DNA of 64,000 nucleotides from Hymenobacter monticola. GTDB lineage: Bacteria > Bacteroidota > Bacteroidia > Cytophagales > Hymenobacteraceae. The notes under the pieces were generated by a model. That model ran no database searches. It was not told the origin of the DNA and saw only the letters and a program-made list of their open reading frames with translations. The translations under genes and the position numbers were made by a program. The stretch covers positions 1-64,000 of the forward strand of contig NZ_CP094536.1 in assembly GCF_022811645.1 (NCBI RefSeq). Direction: 5' to 3'. Of this stretch, positions 25,919 to 35,620 are shown one piece after another (the first letter of the stretch is position 1; the number at the start of each line of letters is the position of its first letter).

Positions 25919-28167
25919 GACTGGTTTCCGGCATGGTGGTGGGGGCCTTCGCGCAGTTCGCGGGGCATGGGCTCGACCACTGACAGGTGCTCTTTTACCT
26001 GCGGGGCGGGGGGAACAGCCGGCGGCGTGCTGCCCGTGCCCGGCGTGGTGTAGTCCATGCGCTGGATGCGCACCGCGTTCAATATTGCCAGCAGAGCCAC
26101 CCCCACGTCGGCAAATACGGCTTCCCACATGGTGGCCAGGCCACCGGCCCCGAGAACAAGCACGATGCCCTTCACGATGAAGGCCAGCCAGATGTTTTGC
26201 CACACCACCGAGTGCGTGGCGCGGGCAATGCGCCGGGCCGTGGCAATCTTGCTGGGGTGGTCGGTCTGAATCACCACGTCGGCTGTTTCGATGGTGGCGT
26301 CGGAGCCGAGGCCGCCCATGGCAATGCCCACGTCGGCCAGGGCTACCACGGGGGCGTCGTTCACGCCGTCGCCCACGAAGGCCAGCTTGCGGCCCGCGTC
26401 CTTGTACTCCTGCACGTAGCGGGCCTTGTCTTCGGGCAGCAGCCCGCCGTGGGCCTCGTCAATGCCCAACTCCTTGGCCACGCGCTGGGTGATGCTGTCC
26501 TTGTCGCCGGAGAGCATGACGATTTTGGTAATGCCGTCGGCCCGCAACTCCTGCACGGTTTGCAGGGCGTCGGCTTTCGGCGCGTCGGCCACGGTCAGGT
26601 AGCCGGCGTACTGGCCATCAATGGCGGCCACCACAATGCTGTCGAACACCTGGTCTACTTCGGCCGGGTAAGCCACATTGAATTTGGTGAGCAGCTTGGT
26701 GTTGCCCGCCAGCACGTCGCGGCCCTCGACCCGGCCGCGCAGGCCGTGGCCGCTGATTTCCTCTACGTTCTCTACGGGCACCCCGGCCGCCGCCGCGCCG
26801 ACGTGCAGCACCACGGCCTTGGCGATAGGATGGGTGGATTTTACTTCCAGTGCCCCAACCAGGCGCAGCATCTGGGCCGCGTCCATGCCGGGGGCGGGCT
26901 GCACCTGCTGCACGGCAAATACGCCCTGGGTGAGCGTACCGGTTTTGTCCATCACCACCGTGTCCAGTTCGCGCATTACGTCCAGGAAGTTGGAGCCCTT
27001 GAAGAGGATACCCGCTTTCGAGGCCGCGCCGATGCCGCCGAAGTAGCCCAGCGGAATGCTGATGACCAGTGCGCAGGGGCAGGAAATAACCAGAAACACC
27101 AGGGCCCGGTAGAGCCAGGTGCGGAACACGTAGTCATCGACCATGAAGTAGGGCACCAGCACCAGCAGCACGGCCAGCAGCACGACAATGGGCGTGTAGA
27201 TTTTGGCAAACTTGGTGATGAACTGCTGGGTTTTGGCCTTGCGGCCCACCGCGTCCTGCACCATCGCCAGAATTTTGGCCAGCTTGGTATCCTGGTAGAT
27301 GGCTGTTACCAGCACCTGCACCAGGCTTTCCTGGTTTATCATGCCGGCCAGCACCACCTCGCCCGTTTGCTTGGTTTGCGGAGCCGACTCGCCGGTGAGG
27401 GCGGCCGTGTTGAACGAGGCCGGGCCTTTGGCCAGCGTTCCGTCGAGGGCCACTTTCTCGCCCGGCCGCACCTCAATCACGTCGCCCAGCTGCACGGCTT
27501 TCGGGTCGAGCACCAGCGACTGACCCCCGCGCACGACCGTTACCTCCGTCGCCTGAATTTCGAGCAGCGCCCGGATGCTGCGCTTGGCGCGGTTCACGGC
27601 CGCGTCCTGAAACAGCTCACCCACGGTGTAGAACAGCATCACGGCCACGCCCTCGGGGTATTCGCCGATGGCAAAGGCTCCGAGCGTGGCAATGCTCATG
27701 AGCAGGAACTCGTTGAACACGTTGCCGGACGGAATGCTGAGCACGGCGGCTTTCAGCACTTTCCAGCCGACCAGCAGAAAGGCCACGCCGTACCAGACCA
27801 AGCGCACGTAGCCGGTAAAAAAGCCCACGTTGTAGTAATCAAGGGCGATGCCGCCCAGCAGCAGGGCCAAACTCACGCCGGGCCAGAGGTAGGGGTTCGC
27901 GCCGGCCGGGCCGTGGTCGTGGTCGTCGCCGCTGGCGTGGTCGTGGCCGGCGTGCTCGTCGACGGCCTTGCCCGCCAGGTCCACCACCTTTTTGCCAACG
28001 GGGTGGTCGTGGCCGGCGTGGTCATGGCCGGGTACGTCGTGGCCTTCGGGGTCGGCGGCGGCTTCAGGCGTGAGCTGGTCGCGGTTGAGGGCGCCCACGT
28101 TTTCGAGCTGCACCTGCTTGGCGGTGTTCAGCTCTTCGTCGGTATTGGGGGAAGTAGGGTCAGGCAT
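25915..28167 (-). CDS. cadA: heavy-metal P1B-type ATPase (Zn/Cd/Pb exporter)
   Basis: Protein of 750 residues. The first 95 residues form a His/Asp-rich metal-binding tail (GHDVPGHDHAGHDH) instead of an HMA domain. Core motifs are SCPCALV (CPC ion site in helix 6), DKTGTLTQG (phosphorylated Asp), HPIAKAV (HP motif) and GDGVNDAPV (hinge). It pumps Zn(II), Cd(II) or related ions to the periplasm, from where the RND system can remove them. First gene of an operon with the CDF gene. Confidence 0.93.
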   Translation of the reverse strand: MPDPTSPNTDEELNTAKQVQLENVGALNRDQLTPEAAADPEGHDVPGHDHAGHDHPVGKKVVDLAGKAVDEHAGHDHASGDDHDHGPAGANPYLWPGVSLALLLGGIALDYYNVGFFTGYVRLVWYGVAFLLVGWKVLKAAVLSIPSGNVFNEFLLMSIATLGAFAIGEYPEGVAVMLFYTVGELFQDAAVNRAKRSIRALLEIQATEVTVVRGGQSLVLDPKAVQLGDVIEVRPGEKVALDGTLAKGPASFNTAALTGESAPQTKQTGEVVLAGMINQESLVQVLVTAIYQDTKLAKILAMVQDAVGRKAKTQQFITKFAKIYTPIVVLLAVLLVLVPYFMVDDYVFRTWLYRALVFLVISCPCALVISIPLGYFGGIGAASKAGILFKGSNFLDVMRELDTVVMDKTGTLTQGVFAVQQVQPAPGMDAAQMLRLVGALEVKSTHPIAKAVVLHVGAAAAGVPVENVEEISGHGLRGRVEGRDVLAGNTKLLTKFNVAYPAEVDQVFDSIVVAAIDGQYAGYLTVADAPKADALQTVQELRADGITKIVMLSGDKDSITQRVAKELGIDEAHGGLLPEDKARYVQEYKDAGRKLAFVGDGVNDAPVVALADVGIAMGGLGSDATIETADVVIQTDHPSKIATARRIARATHSVVWQNIWLAFIVKGIVLVLGAGGLATMWEAVFADVGVALLAILNAVRIQRMDYTTPGTGSTPPAVPPAPQVKEHLSVVEPMPRELREGPHHHAGNQS

Positions 28168-28216
28168 AAGAAAAAAAAGTGTCAGGTTAGAGGATAAAGC
28201 GGCGGTCAGCCAGGGG

Positions 28217-28831
28217 CTACCAGTCCACGAAAAAGCCGGCTACGCCCACCAGCACGAGCACCGCGCCGGTCAGTCGGCGCTCGTGCCGGGCCAGCCCGTC
28301 GAGGTTCAGGCGCTGCAGGCTGCGGTGGGCCAGGGCCACCAGCGCGCACATGGCCGACACGGAGGCCAGCAGGTACACGCTCATGAGCAGGGCCAGGGCG
28401 GCCGGGCCGTGGGTGCCGGCGGCCAGGAAAAAGGTTTGGATTTCCAGGCAGGGGGCCAGAAACATGGTGGCCGCCAACACTGGCACCACGCGCCGGCGCG
28501 GCGTGCGCTGGCTGAGGGGCCGGGGGTCGGGGTGGGTGTGGCCGGTGCCGGAAAAGGCATAGAGCAGCCCGATGCCGATGAGCAGCAGCGGAGCCACCCA
28601 GCCGGCAAACTGCGCGAAGCGGGCCGAAAGCCGCCAGCCGAGCAAACCCAGGGCTAAGCCGATACCCACGGTACTCAGGACGTGGGCGAGTCCGGCCACC
28701 AGCGTCACCCCCACCGCCCGCCGCAGCGGCCAGCCTTCGGCCCGCGCCACGGCCAGCACCGGGGCCCAATGGTTGGGAATGGCGGCGTGCAGCAGGCTGA
28801 GCACCAAAGCACCGGTGAGTAGTTCCAGCAT
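28217..28831 (-). CDS. UreH/TauE-like membrane protein, metal transport candidate
   Basis: Protein of 204 residues from the ATG at 28831, hydrophobic throughout with about six helices. It has an early HAAIPNHWAPVLAVARAEGW motif and a late RRLTGAVLVLVGVAGF. The HAAIPNHW segment with two His is typical of a UreH/nickel-transporter-like group. It begins 9 bp after the YnfA gene ends. A role in metal movement is inferred from context. Longer frames that overlap it (28217-29191, 28206-28949) are shadows. Confidence 0.72.
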   Translation of the reverse strand: MLELLTGALVLSLLHAAIPNHWAPVLAVARAEGWPLRRAVGVTLVAGLAHVLSTVGIGLALGLLGWRLSARFAQFAGWVAPLLLIGIGLLYAFSGTGHTHPDPRPLSQRTPRRRVVPVLAATMFLAPCLEIQTFFLAAGTHGPAALALLMSVYLLASVSAMCALVALAHRSLQRLNLDGLARHERRLTGAVLVLVGVAGFFVDW

Positions 28832-28839
28832 AGGACGGC

Positions 28840-29169
28840 TTACGAACGGGGCCAGAACAAGATGACGGCCAGTCCCAGCAGCACGATGGTTCCGCCCAGC
28901 ACATCGAACCGGTCGGGCCGGAAGCCATCGAAGTACCAGGCCCAGGCAATCGACATGACGACGAAAACGCCCCCGTACACGGCGTAGGTTTTGCCGAAGG
29001 ACGTGGACTGCCAGGTGGCGACCCACCCGTACACGACGAGCAGCACGGCCCCCAGCAGCCCCATCCAGGCCGGACGGTCGGCCTTGAGCCACTGCCACAT
29101 CAGGTAGCCGCCGCCGATTTCGCAGAGGCCGGCGATAAAGAAAAGGAACAAGGGCTGGAGGTAGCTCAT
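28840..29169 (-). CDS. YnfA/UPF0060-family small membrane protein
   Basis: Protein of 109 residues with four helices and the family sequence LCEIGGGYLMWQWLK, then YGWVATWQSTSFGKTYAVYGGVFVVMS divided across helices 2 and 3. It belongs to the small-multidrug-resistance-like UPF0060 group. Often found with metal-resistance genes; function not established. Confidence 0.88.
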   Translation of the reverse strand: MSYLQPLFLFFIAGLCEIGGGYLMWQWLKADRPAWMGLLGAVLLVVYGWVATWQSTSFGKTYAVYGGVFVVMSIAWAWYFDGFRPDRFDVLGGTIVLLGLAVILFWPRS

Positions 29170-29221
29170 GAACTGGGTCGCGGTGAAACAATGGGGTTGA
29201 ACGGCGTTTGCCGGCCGGGGG

Positions 29222-30403
29222 CTATTCCTCTTCCTCGGCGTTTTTCATCTTGGCCAGCAGGGAATAAGCCCCATCCGTGACGAAGCTGCTTGTGGCCGGT
29301 ACTCCTTCCGGCAGGGTGATTTCCGTGAAGCTGTCTTCGCTGCGGCCCAGCGTCACGGGCACCATACGGTAGCGCCCGGCGGCTACCACGGCGAAGGCGT
29401 AATTCTTGCCCTCGAAGCGCACCAGGGCGGCATCGGGCAGCGTGGGGGCCTGGGTGCGGCCGGTTTCAATCATGGCCCGCACGTAGAGTCCGGGCAATAG
29501 CGTGGGGTCGTTTTCCTGGTCGAGGTGGCCGTGCACGCGCACGGTGCGGTCTTCGCCAATGGCTTTGCCGACCAGGTACACCCGGGCCGTGCGCTCCCGG
29601 CGGGTGCCGGTGGAGTCGCTGGCCAGAGTAAAGCGAATCAGCTGGCCTTTCTGCACGCGGGCCACGTCGCGCTCGAACACCGTCAGTTCGACGTGCAGGT
29701 GGTCAGGGTCTACAATCTCAAACAGGGCGTCGGTGGCCGTCACGGCTTGGCCCACAGTCACGTTCACGGCCCGCACGAAGCCGGCCCGGGGGGCGCGAAT
29801 GGCAGCGGTCGTGACCATCTTGCCGCCGACGGGCAGGCCCGCCAGCCGCAGCCGGGCGGCCTGGGCATTGGTCTGCACGCGCAGGGCGTTGTAGTCGGCC
29901 TGGGCACGCTGGTAGTTTTTCTGGGGTGCTACCTCCTGCTCATACAGCTCTTTCTGGCGGGCCAGTTCGGTGCGGGCGTATTCCAGGCGGGCGCGGGTTT
30001 CGAGGTAGTCTTGCTGCAACGTCACAAACTCCGGGTTGCGGATGGTGGCCAACACTTCGCCCTTGCGTACGCGGGCTCCTTGCAGCAATTCGGTGTTGTC
30101 CACGAAGCCGCCCAGTGGGGCTGTGATGGACACGGCGCTTTCCGGGGGCACGTCCAGCGTGCCGGTCACGGCCAGGCCCGCGCCCATGGGCCGGTCGGCC
30201 AGACGGGCGGTTTTCAGGCCGGCGGCCTGCTGCTCGGCCACGGAGAGGGTCACGACATCGGAAGCATCTTCGCCTTCCGCTTCACCGCCGGCTTCCTTGC
30301 CTTCGGTGGCGGCGGTTTCCGCGTCCGCCTCTTCTTTCTTATCGGCACCGCAGCCGGCCAGGGTCAGGCCTAGCAGCAGCACCAGGGATGCAATCTTATT
30401 CAT
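29222..30403 (-). CDS. czcB: RND efflux periplasmic adaptor lipoprotein (CzcB-like)
   Basis: Protein of 393 residues with a lipoprotein signal (LLLGLTLAGCG, Cys18) and an acidic Glu/Ala-rich linker. The membrane-fusion body follows: lipoyl half-motifs (APLGGFVDNTELLQGARVRKGEVLATI and AAIRAPRAGFVRAVNVTVGQAV, each here cut for length), a coiled-coil hairpin (about 130-190) and a beta-barrel domain. It bridges the CzcA pump to the outer-membrane channel. Located 25 bp after the CzcA-CzcC gene in the same operon. Confidence 0.9.
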   Translation of the reverse strand: MNKIASLVLLLGLTLAGCGADKKEEADAETAATEGKEAGGEAEGEDASDVVTLSVAEQQAAGLKTARLADRPMGAGLAVTGTLDVPPESAVSITAPLGGFVDNTELLQGARVRKGEVLATIRNPEFVTLQQDYLETRARLEYARTELARQKELYEQEVAPQKNYQRAQADYNALRVQTNAQAARLRLAGLPVGGKMVTTAAIRAPRAGFVRAVNVTVGQAVTATDALFEIVDPDHLHVELTVFERDVARVQKGQLIRFTLASDSTGTRRERTARVYLVGKAIGEDRTVRVHGHLDQENDPTLLPGLYVRAMIETGRTQAPTLPDAALVRFEGKNYAFAVVAAGRYRMVPVTLGRSEDSFTEITLPEGVPATSSFVTDGAYSLLAKMKNAEEEE

Positions 30404-30427
30404 GGGATTCAGGTCAGGGGGAAGAAA

Positions 30428-33400
30428 TTACTGGGCTGCTGTGCCCAGCAGGTAGTCCAGGTCAATGGCGGTTTGGTTGTGCGCCAGCACGGCATCGAGG
30501 TAGGCCGTGCGCACAGTCAGGGCGCGTTCCAGGTTCAGCAGCAACTCGGAATAGGTGGTTTCACCAGCTTTATAGGCCAGTTGGCTCAGGCGCACGATAA
30601 CGGCCGCCTGGGGCAGGCCGGTTTGCTCGTAGAACTGCACCCGGCGCTGCTGCTCCAGCAGGCGTAGGCGCAGCTCATCGAGCTGGGCGGCGGCTTCGGC
30701 CTGGTAGCGCTGATACGTCGTCGTAGCAACCTGCTCCTGCAATTTGGCCGCCTGTACCCGTGCCTTCTGCGGGCCGCGCAGCAGCGGAATGGCCACCCCG
30801 GCCTGCACGCTCTGGAACCGGTCGCCGGTGCCGTAGGTCGTAGCCTGCCCGTCCACCTCGTAGGTGCCCCGCAGCGACTGATTGGTATAGCCCACCGTCA
30901 CTTGCGGCAGCCCTTGGGCCTGCTCCACGCGGGTTTCGGCCCGGCGCTCGGCAATCTGCTGCTGCAATACCCGGGCTTGGGGCGTAGCGGCCAGTACCGA
31001 CGTGTCAGCCGCGGCTCCGGAGGCAGGCAGCAGGCGCAGGATACTATCGGCAATGGCGACCGGCTGCGTGGTTTGCAGCAGGGCCTGTAGCTGGCGCTGG
31101 GCAATGGCGTAGTCGGCCCGGGCCTGGGTGAGCAGGTTTTGCGTCTCTCCCTGCTGAATCAGGGCGTTGGCCGGCTCCAGGCGGGCGACTTCCCCGGCTT
31201 TGAAGCGCAGCTGCGCGGCGCGCAGGAATTCGGTGTAGATGCTGTCCTGCCCGCGCAGCGTGCGCAGCCGGTGGCGGGCGTGTACGGCCCGCTCGTAGCT
31301 CAGGCGCACCTGCCGGCGCAGCTCGGCCTGCACTTGCGCCAACTGCTGCTCCCGGCCCCCAATCTGGGCCTGGCTCAACCCCGCCTGGGCTTTGTAGTAG
31401 CCCGGCAACGCCAGCGACTGGCCGATGCTAAACACGTTGTCGGACAGCGGGGAGTTGACTTGCCCGTAGGTGCCCAGAATCGTGGTGCGGCCTACGTCAA
31501 AGGAAGTTCGGCGCAGGGCCTGTTGGGCTTCCAGGGAGCGTTGGGCCGCCTGCACCGTGCCGTTGGCCTGCAACGCCTGCCCTACGGCCTGGGTGGCGGT
31601 AAGCGCACCCTGCGCCCGGGCGGGCACGGCGGCAAGCAAGCCCCCCAGCACGAGCAGCAGCACCGAAACCGGTACGGCAGCCGTCGGCCGCGGCTTCTCT
31701 TCTCCCTTCGGTTCGGACTTGCGCTCGGACAGGGCGTAGAGCACCGGCAGCACCAGCAGGGTGAGCAGCGTGGCCGTTACCAGCCCGCCGATGACGACGG
31801 TGGCCAGCGGGCGCTGCACTTCGGCCCCCGCTGACTGCGACAGGGCCATTGGCAGGAAGCCCAATGAGGCCACGGTAGCCGTCATCAGCACCGGCCGCAG
31901 GCGTACCTGCGTGCCTTCCAGAATGCGCCGGTAAAGGTCGGTGTGGCCTTCCTCTTTGAGTTGGTTGAAGTAGCCGATGAGCACGATGCCGTTGAGCACG
32001 GCCACCCCGAAGAGGGCAATGAAGCCCACGCCGGCCGAGATGCTGAAGGGCATGCCCCGCAGCCACAGGGCCAGCACCCCGCCGATGGCCGACAATGGAA
32101 TGGCCGTGAAAATGAGCACTGACTGTTTCAGTGACTTGAAGGTGAAAAACAGGAGCACGAAAATCAGTAGCAGGGCCACCGGCACGGCAATGCTGAGCCG
32201 CTCGGAGGCCTGGCGCAGGTTCTCGAACTGGCCGCCGTAGGTGGTGTAGTAGCCGGGCGCGAACTTCAGCTGCCGGTCCACTTTGCCCTGCAGCTCGGTC
32301 ACAACGCTTTCCACGTCGCGGCCCCGCACGTTGAAGGCCACCGTGATGCGGCGCTTGGCGTCGTCGCGCTGAATCTGGTTGGGGCCTTCTTGCAGCTCCA
32401 CCGTGGCAACCTGCTCCAGGGGAATCTGCTCGCCGGTGGGCGTGGCCACCAGCAGCTGGCGCACGTTACCGATGTTCTGGCGCAGCTCCGGAGCCAAGCG
32501 CAGCACCACATCAAAGCGGCGCTCCTGCTCGAAGAGCTGCCCGGCGGTCTGGCCGGCAAAGGCCGTTTGCACCGTGCGGTTCACGTCCTCCGCATTCAAG
32601 CCAAAGCGGGCCAGGCGGTTGCGGTCGAGCTTGACCACGATTTGCGGCAGGCCCGTGACCTGCTCCACGTACACGTCTTCGGCCCCTTCCACCTGGCGCA
32701 CCAGGCGGGCGGCCCGCTCGGCGTAGGAAGCCAGCTGGGTGAGGTCTTCGCCGTAGATTTTCAGGACCACATCCTGCTTAGCCCCCGAAATCAGCTCGTT
32801 GAAACGCATCTGTATAGGCTGCTGAAAGCCGAAGGTTACGCCCGGAATCACGCTCAGCGCTTCGGCCATCTTGCCGGCCAGCTCTTCCTGCGTTTTGGCG
32901 GAAGTCCACTTGCCCTGGTCTTTTTCTAGGATAACCATCACGTCGGCCGCTTCCACAGGCATGGGGTCGGTGGGTATCTCGGCCGCCCCGATTTTGGCCA
33001 CCACCTCCTTGACTTCGGGAAACTGCTTCTGCAGGATTGTTCCGGCCTGCAGGCTCCGGTCCACGGTGTAGCTCAAGGAGGAGCCGGTGAGCGTGCGCAG
33101 TTCAATGGCAAAATCTCCTTCGGCCAGCTGCGGGATAAACTCCCCGCCCAGGGTGCGGAACAGCAGCAGCGCCCCGACGAACAGGGCCACGGCCGAGGTC
33201 AGTACCACCGCTTTGCGGCGCAGCGCCCATTCCAGCACCGGGCGGTAACGGGCTTCGAGCCAACTCATCATCCGGTCGGAGAAGTTGCGCTTCACTTCCG
33301 TCGAGCGGCTCAAGGCCAGGGCCGACATCATGGGCACGTAGGTCAGACTCAGGATGAACGCCCCGATAATGGCGAAGGCCACGGTCTGGGCCATCGGCCG

Positions 33401-34831
33401 GAACATCTTGCCCTCAATGCCCACCAGCGCCAGCAGAGGCAGGTACACAATCAGGATGATGATTTCGCCAAAGGCGGCCGAGGAGCGGATTTTACTGGCC
33501 GCGTGGTAGGTTTCCTCGTTCATCTGCTCGGTGCTGAGCCGGTTGCCCGGGACCCGCAGCTGCCCGCCGTGCAGGCGGTGCACGATGGCTTCGACGATAA
33601 TCACGGCCCCGTCCACGACCAGCCCGAAGTCGATGGCTCCCAGGCTGAGCAGGTTGCCCGACACGCCGAACAGGCGCATCATGCTGATGGCAAACAGCAT
33701 GGCCAGCGGAATAACGGAGGCTACTACCAGCCCGGCCCGCCAGTTGCCCAGAAACAGCACCAGTACGAACAGCACAATCAAAGCGCCCTCAATCAGGTTG
33801 GTTTTCACCGTGCCGATAGCGCGGCCTACCAACTCGGAGCGGTCCAGGTACACGTCGATGGCCACGCCCTCCGGTAAGGATTTCTCCACCGTCAGCATCC
33901 GGGTTTTCACGTCCTTAATCACGTCGTTGGCGTTGGCTCCTTTCAGCATGAGCACGATGCCGCCGGTCACTTCGCCCTCCCCGTTGCGGGTCATGGCCCC
34001 GTAGCGCACGGCCGAGCCCGGGCGCACGTCGGCCACGTCGCGCACCAGCACCGGCATACCGCCCGCCGTGCTGCGCACCACGATGTTGCCCAGGTCGGCG
34101 GCGTTTTCAGCCAGCCCTTCGGTGCGGATAAAGTAGGCCGTGGGCTTCTGGTCGAGGTAAGCGCCGCCCGCGTTCTGGTTGTTGCGCGAAACGGCCTGAT
34201 ATACCTGTTCCGTGGTGACGTTCAACGAGCGCAGGCGGGTCGGGTCCAGCCGGATTTCAAACTGCTTGAGCTGGCCGCCGAAGCTGGCCACGTCGGCCAC
34301 GCCGGGGGTGCCCAGCAGCTGCCGGCGCACTATCCAGTCCTGAATCGTGCGCAGCTCGCGGGCGTCGTACTTCTTCTCGAAGCCGGGCTTGGCGCGTACC
34401 AGGTACTGGTAGACTTCGCCCAGACCAGTACTGACCGGAGCCATTTCGGGCCGGCCGATGCTGGCCGGGATTTGGCTTTCGGCTTCGCGCAGGCGCTCCC
34501 CGACCTGCTGGCGGGCCCAGTAAATGTCAACTTTATCCTCGAAGACGATGGTAACCACCGAGAGGCCAAAGCGGGAAAAGGAGCGCACTTCCTCCCGGCC
34601 GGGAATGGTAGCCAGGCTCTGCTCGACGGGGAAGGACACGAGGCGCTCAATGTCGCTGGCAGCCAGCGAAGGAGCCACCGTATAAACGACAATCTGGTTG
34701 GTGGTAATATCGGGCACCGCGTCAATCGGCAGCCGGCTCAACGAGTAGCTGCCCCAGGCCACCAGGGCCAGGGTCAGAATCCCGATAATGAGCTTGTTGT
34801 GAATGGAAAAATGAATCAGCCGGTCAAACAT
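30428..34831 (-). CDS. czcA: CzcA-type RND metal pump fused to a CzcC/TolC outer-membrane factor
   Basis: Protein of 1,467 residues. Residues 1 to about 1,030 are a heavy-metal RND pump: N-terminal helix (LIIGILTLALVAWGSYSLSRLP), VVDGAVIIVEA with the proton-relay acidic residue in helix 4, and the C-terminal helix set ending LPVLYALSERK. After a charged linker a new hydrophobic segment ending in ARAQ acts as an internal signal or transmembrane anchor. About 1,060-1,467 is an OMF (TolC-like) domain with repeated coiled-coil stretches. The fusion joins inner- and outer-membrane parts of one tripartite pump. Confidence 0.93.
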   Translation of the reverse strand: MFDRLIHFSIHNKLIIGILTLALVAWGSYSLSRLPIDAVPDITTNQIVVYTVAPSLAASDIERLVSFPVEQSLATIPGREEVRSFSRFGLSVVTIVFEDKVDIYWARQQVGERLREAESQIPASIGRPEMAPVSTGLGEVYQYLVRAKPGFEKKYDARELRTIQDWIVRRQLLGTPGVADVASFGGQLKQFEIRLDPTRLRSLNVTTEQVYQAVSRNNQNAGGAYLDQKPTAYFIRTEGLAENAADLGNIVVRSTAGGMPVLVRDVADVRPGSAVRYGAMTRNGEGEVTGGIVLMLKGANANDVIKDVKTRMLTVEKSLPEGVAIDVYLDRSELVGRAIGTVKTNLIEGALIVLFVLVLFLGNWRAGLVVASVIPLAMLFAISMMRLFGVSGNLLSLGAIDFGLVVDGAVIIVEAIVHRLHGGQLRVPGNRLSTEQMNEETYHAASKIRSSAAFGEIIILIVYLPLLALVGIEGKMFRPMAQTVAFAIIGAFILSLTYVPMMSALALSRSTEVKRNFSDRMMSWLEARYRPVLEWALRRKAVVLTSAVALFVGALLLFRTLGGEFIPQLAEGDFAIELRTLTGSSLSYTVDRSLQAGTILQKQFPEVKEVVAKIGAAEIPTDPMPVEAADVMVILEKDQGKWTSAKTQEELAGKMAEALSVIPGVTFGFQQPIQMRFNELISGAKQDVVLKIYGEDLTQLASYAERAARLVRQVEGAEDVYVEQVTGLPQIVVKLDRNRLARFGLNAEDVNRTVQTAFAGQTAGQLFEQERRFDVVLRLAPELRQNIGNVRQLLVATPTGEQIPLEQVATVELQEGPNQIQRDDAKRRITVAFNVRGRDVESVVTELQGKVDRQLKFAPGYYTTYGGQFENLRQASERLSIAVPVALLLIFVLLFFTFKSLKQSVLIFTAIPLSAIGGVLALWLRGMPFSISAGVGFIALFGVAVLNGIVLIGYFNQLKEEGHTDLYRRILEGTQVRLRPVLMTATVASLGFLPMALSQSAGAEVQRPLATVVIGGLVTATLLTLLVLPVLYALSERKSEPKGEEKPRPTAAVPVSVLLLVLGGLLAAVPARAQGALTATQAVGQALQANGTVQAAQRSLEAQQALRRTSFDVGRTTILGTYGQVNSPLSDNVFSIGQSLALPGYYKAQAGLSQAQIGGREQQLAQVQAELRRQVRLSYERAVHARHRLRTLRGQDSIYTEFLRAAQLRFKAGEVARLEPANALIQQGETQNLLTQARADYAIAQRQLQALLQTTQPVAIADSILRLLPASGAAADTSVLAATPQARVLQQQIAERRAETRVEQAQGLPQVTVGYTNQSLRGTYEVDGQATTYGTGDRFQSVQAGVAIPLLRGPQKARVQAAKLQEQVATTTYQRYQAEAAAQLDELRLRLLEQQRRVQFYEQTGLPQAAVIVRLSQLAYKAGETTYSELLLNLERALTVRTAYLDAVLAHNQTAIDLDYLLGTAAQ

Positions 34832-35029
34832 CCGTTGCTGTGGGGGTTAGGTCTAACACTTTCAGTGAATAGCCTGCTCACCCGGCGGTTCCGGCTACTG
34901 AGCGCGGGAACGGCGGGGATGGAACGCACTTCTGGGGCCAACGCCACGCGTTAGCAAGCTCCGACCAGCCGGCTCCACAAGGAAGCAGGCCGCCCGGACA
35001 GGGTGGTTAGCAGGAAAAAGAGGAAAGTA

Positions 35030-35359
35030 TTAGGCCTGGGGCGGCTGCCACACAGAACCGAGGGCCCGCGTCGGGGCACCCACTATCAGCCGGCCGTGCT
35101 GGGGGCTGGTGCCCCACTCCACCAACTGGGGGTAAGCAGCTACGGCCATGCCTGGCAGTGTAACCACCACCCCGCCGCAGCAGTGGCACTGGCAGAGCGG
35201 CGAACACCAGTCACCCAAGGCGTCGGAGCTGCAGTCCGAATGCGTAGCCGCTGCCACCGTTGTCTGGGCCTGGTCCTGGCACACGGCTACCTCGTCCGTG
35301 CAGGTCATGCAGGAGAGGAACGCGAAGTAGCAGGCGAAAAACAGGCTGAGCAGGCGCAT
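35030..35359 (-). CDS. DUF6660-family small secreted protein
   Basis: Protein of 109 residues from the ATG at 35359. MRLLSLFFACYFAFLSCMTCTDEV is a signal or lipoprotein leader with clustered cysteines. Further cysteines and histidines occur in CSPLCQCHCCGG. The pattern matches DUF6660 proteins, which in Bacteroidota sit before metal-efflux operons. It is upstream of the CzcA-CzcC gene on the same strand with a 200-bp gap. A periplasmic metal-binding or sensing role is plausible but not shown. Confidence 0.72.
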   Translation of the reverse strand: MRLLSLFFACYFAFLSCMTCTDEVAVCQDQAQTTVAAATHSDCSSDALGDWCSPLCQCHCCGGVVVTLPGMAVAAYPQLVEWGTSPQHGRLIVGAPTRALGSVWQPPQA

Positions 35360-35574
35360 GAAGCGGCAAAGGTAGTGAATCCCGGGGGCCGGAGCTGCTT
35401 TTACCGCTAAAGTCCGGTGAAGGTTCCCCGACCGAACAACTAGCCCGGTAGGGCTGCCCCCGGGTGAAGTTCCGGGCGGGTACTCCTTGTTTGCTGAAAA
35501 GCGGTCAGGGCATTTTCCCAGCGCGAAGTCCTGCAAGAAAGCCTTTTTGCCTTCCGTTGTTGGTGCTAGTTAAC

Positions 35575-35614
35575 TTGCTCGTTTAACCTTTGTACCGAAC
35601 TTTTAACCAAGGCC
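35575..35614 (-). repeat. right 40-bp terminal inverted repeat
   Basis: Reverse complement of the left repeat with two mismatches; followed directly by AGTCAT (35615-35620), the right target-site duplication. The 215 bp between the DUF6660 start and this repeat hold no gene that I can see. Confidence 0.82.
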
Positions 35615-35620
35615 AGTCAT

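Larger units (their letters stand above)
24785..35614. mobile_element. 10.83-kb inverted-repeat-bounded heavy-metal resistance element
   Basis: The ends are 40-bp inverted repeats (24785-24824 and 35575-35614) identical at 38 of 40 positions, beginning GGCCTTGGTTAAAAGTT. They are flanked by a 6-bp direct repeat AGTCAT. Removing the element and one repeat copy restores an interrupted reading frame, so the block inserted as one unit. It carries CDF, P-type ATPase, UreH-like, YnfA, CzcB, CzcA-CzcC and DUF6660 genes, all on the minus strand. I see no transposase or recombinase inside, so it is non-autonomous or has lost its enzyme. Confidence 0.82.

Noticed and set aside
25987..28197. Plus-strand open frame of 736 codons opposite the P-type ATPase gene
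   Set aside because: It is an antisense shadow of a high-GC gene: His/Gly/Val-rich with no domain, while the minus strand codes a textbook P-type ATPase.
28217..29191. 324-codon minus-strand frame covering two genes
   Set aside because: Its first part is out of frame across the YnfA gene; only the part from 28831 looks like a membrane protein.
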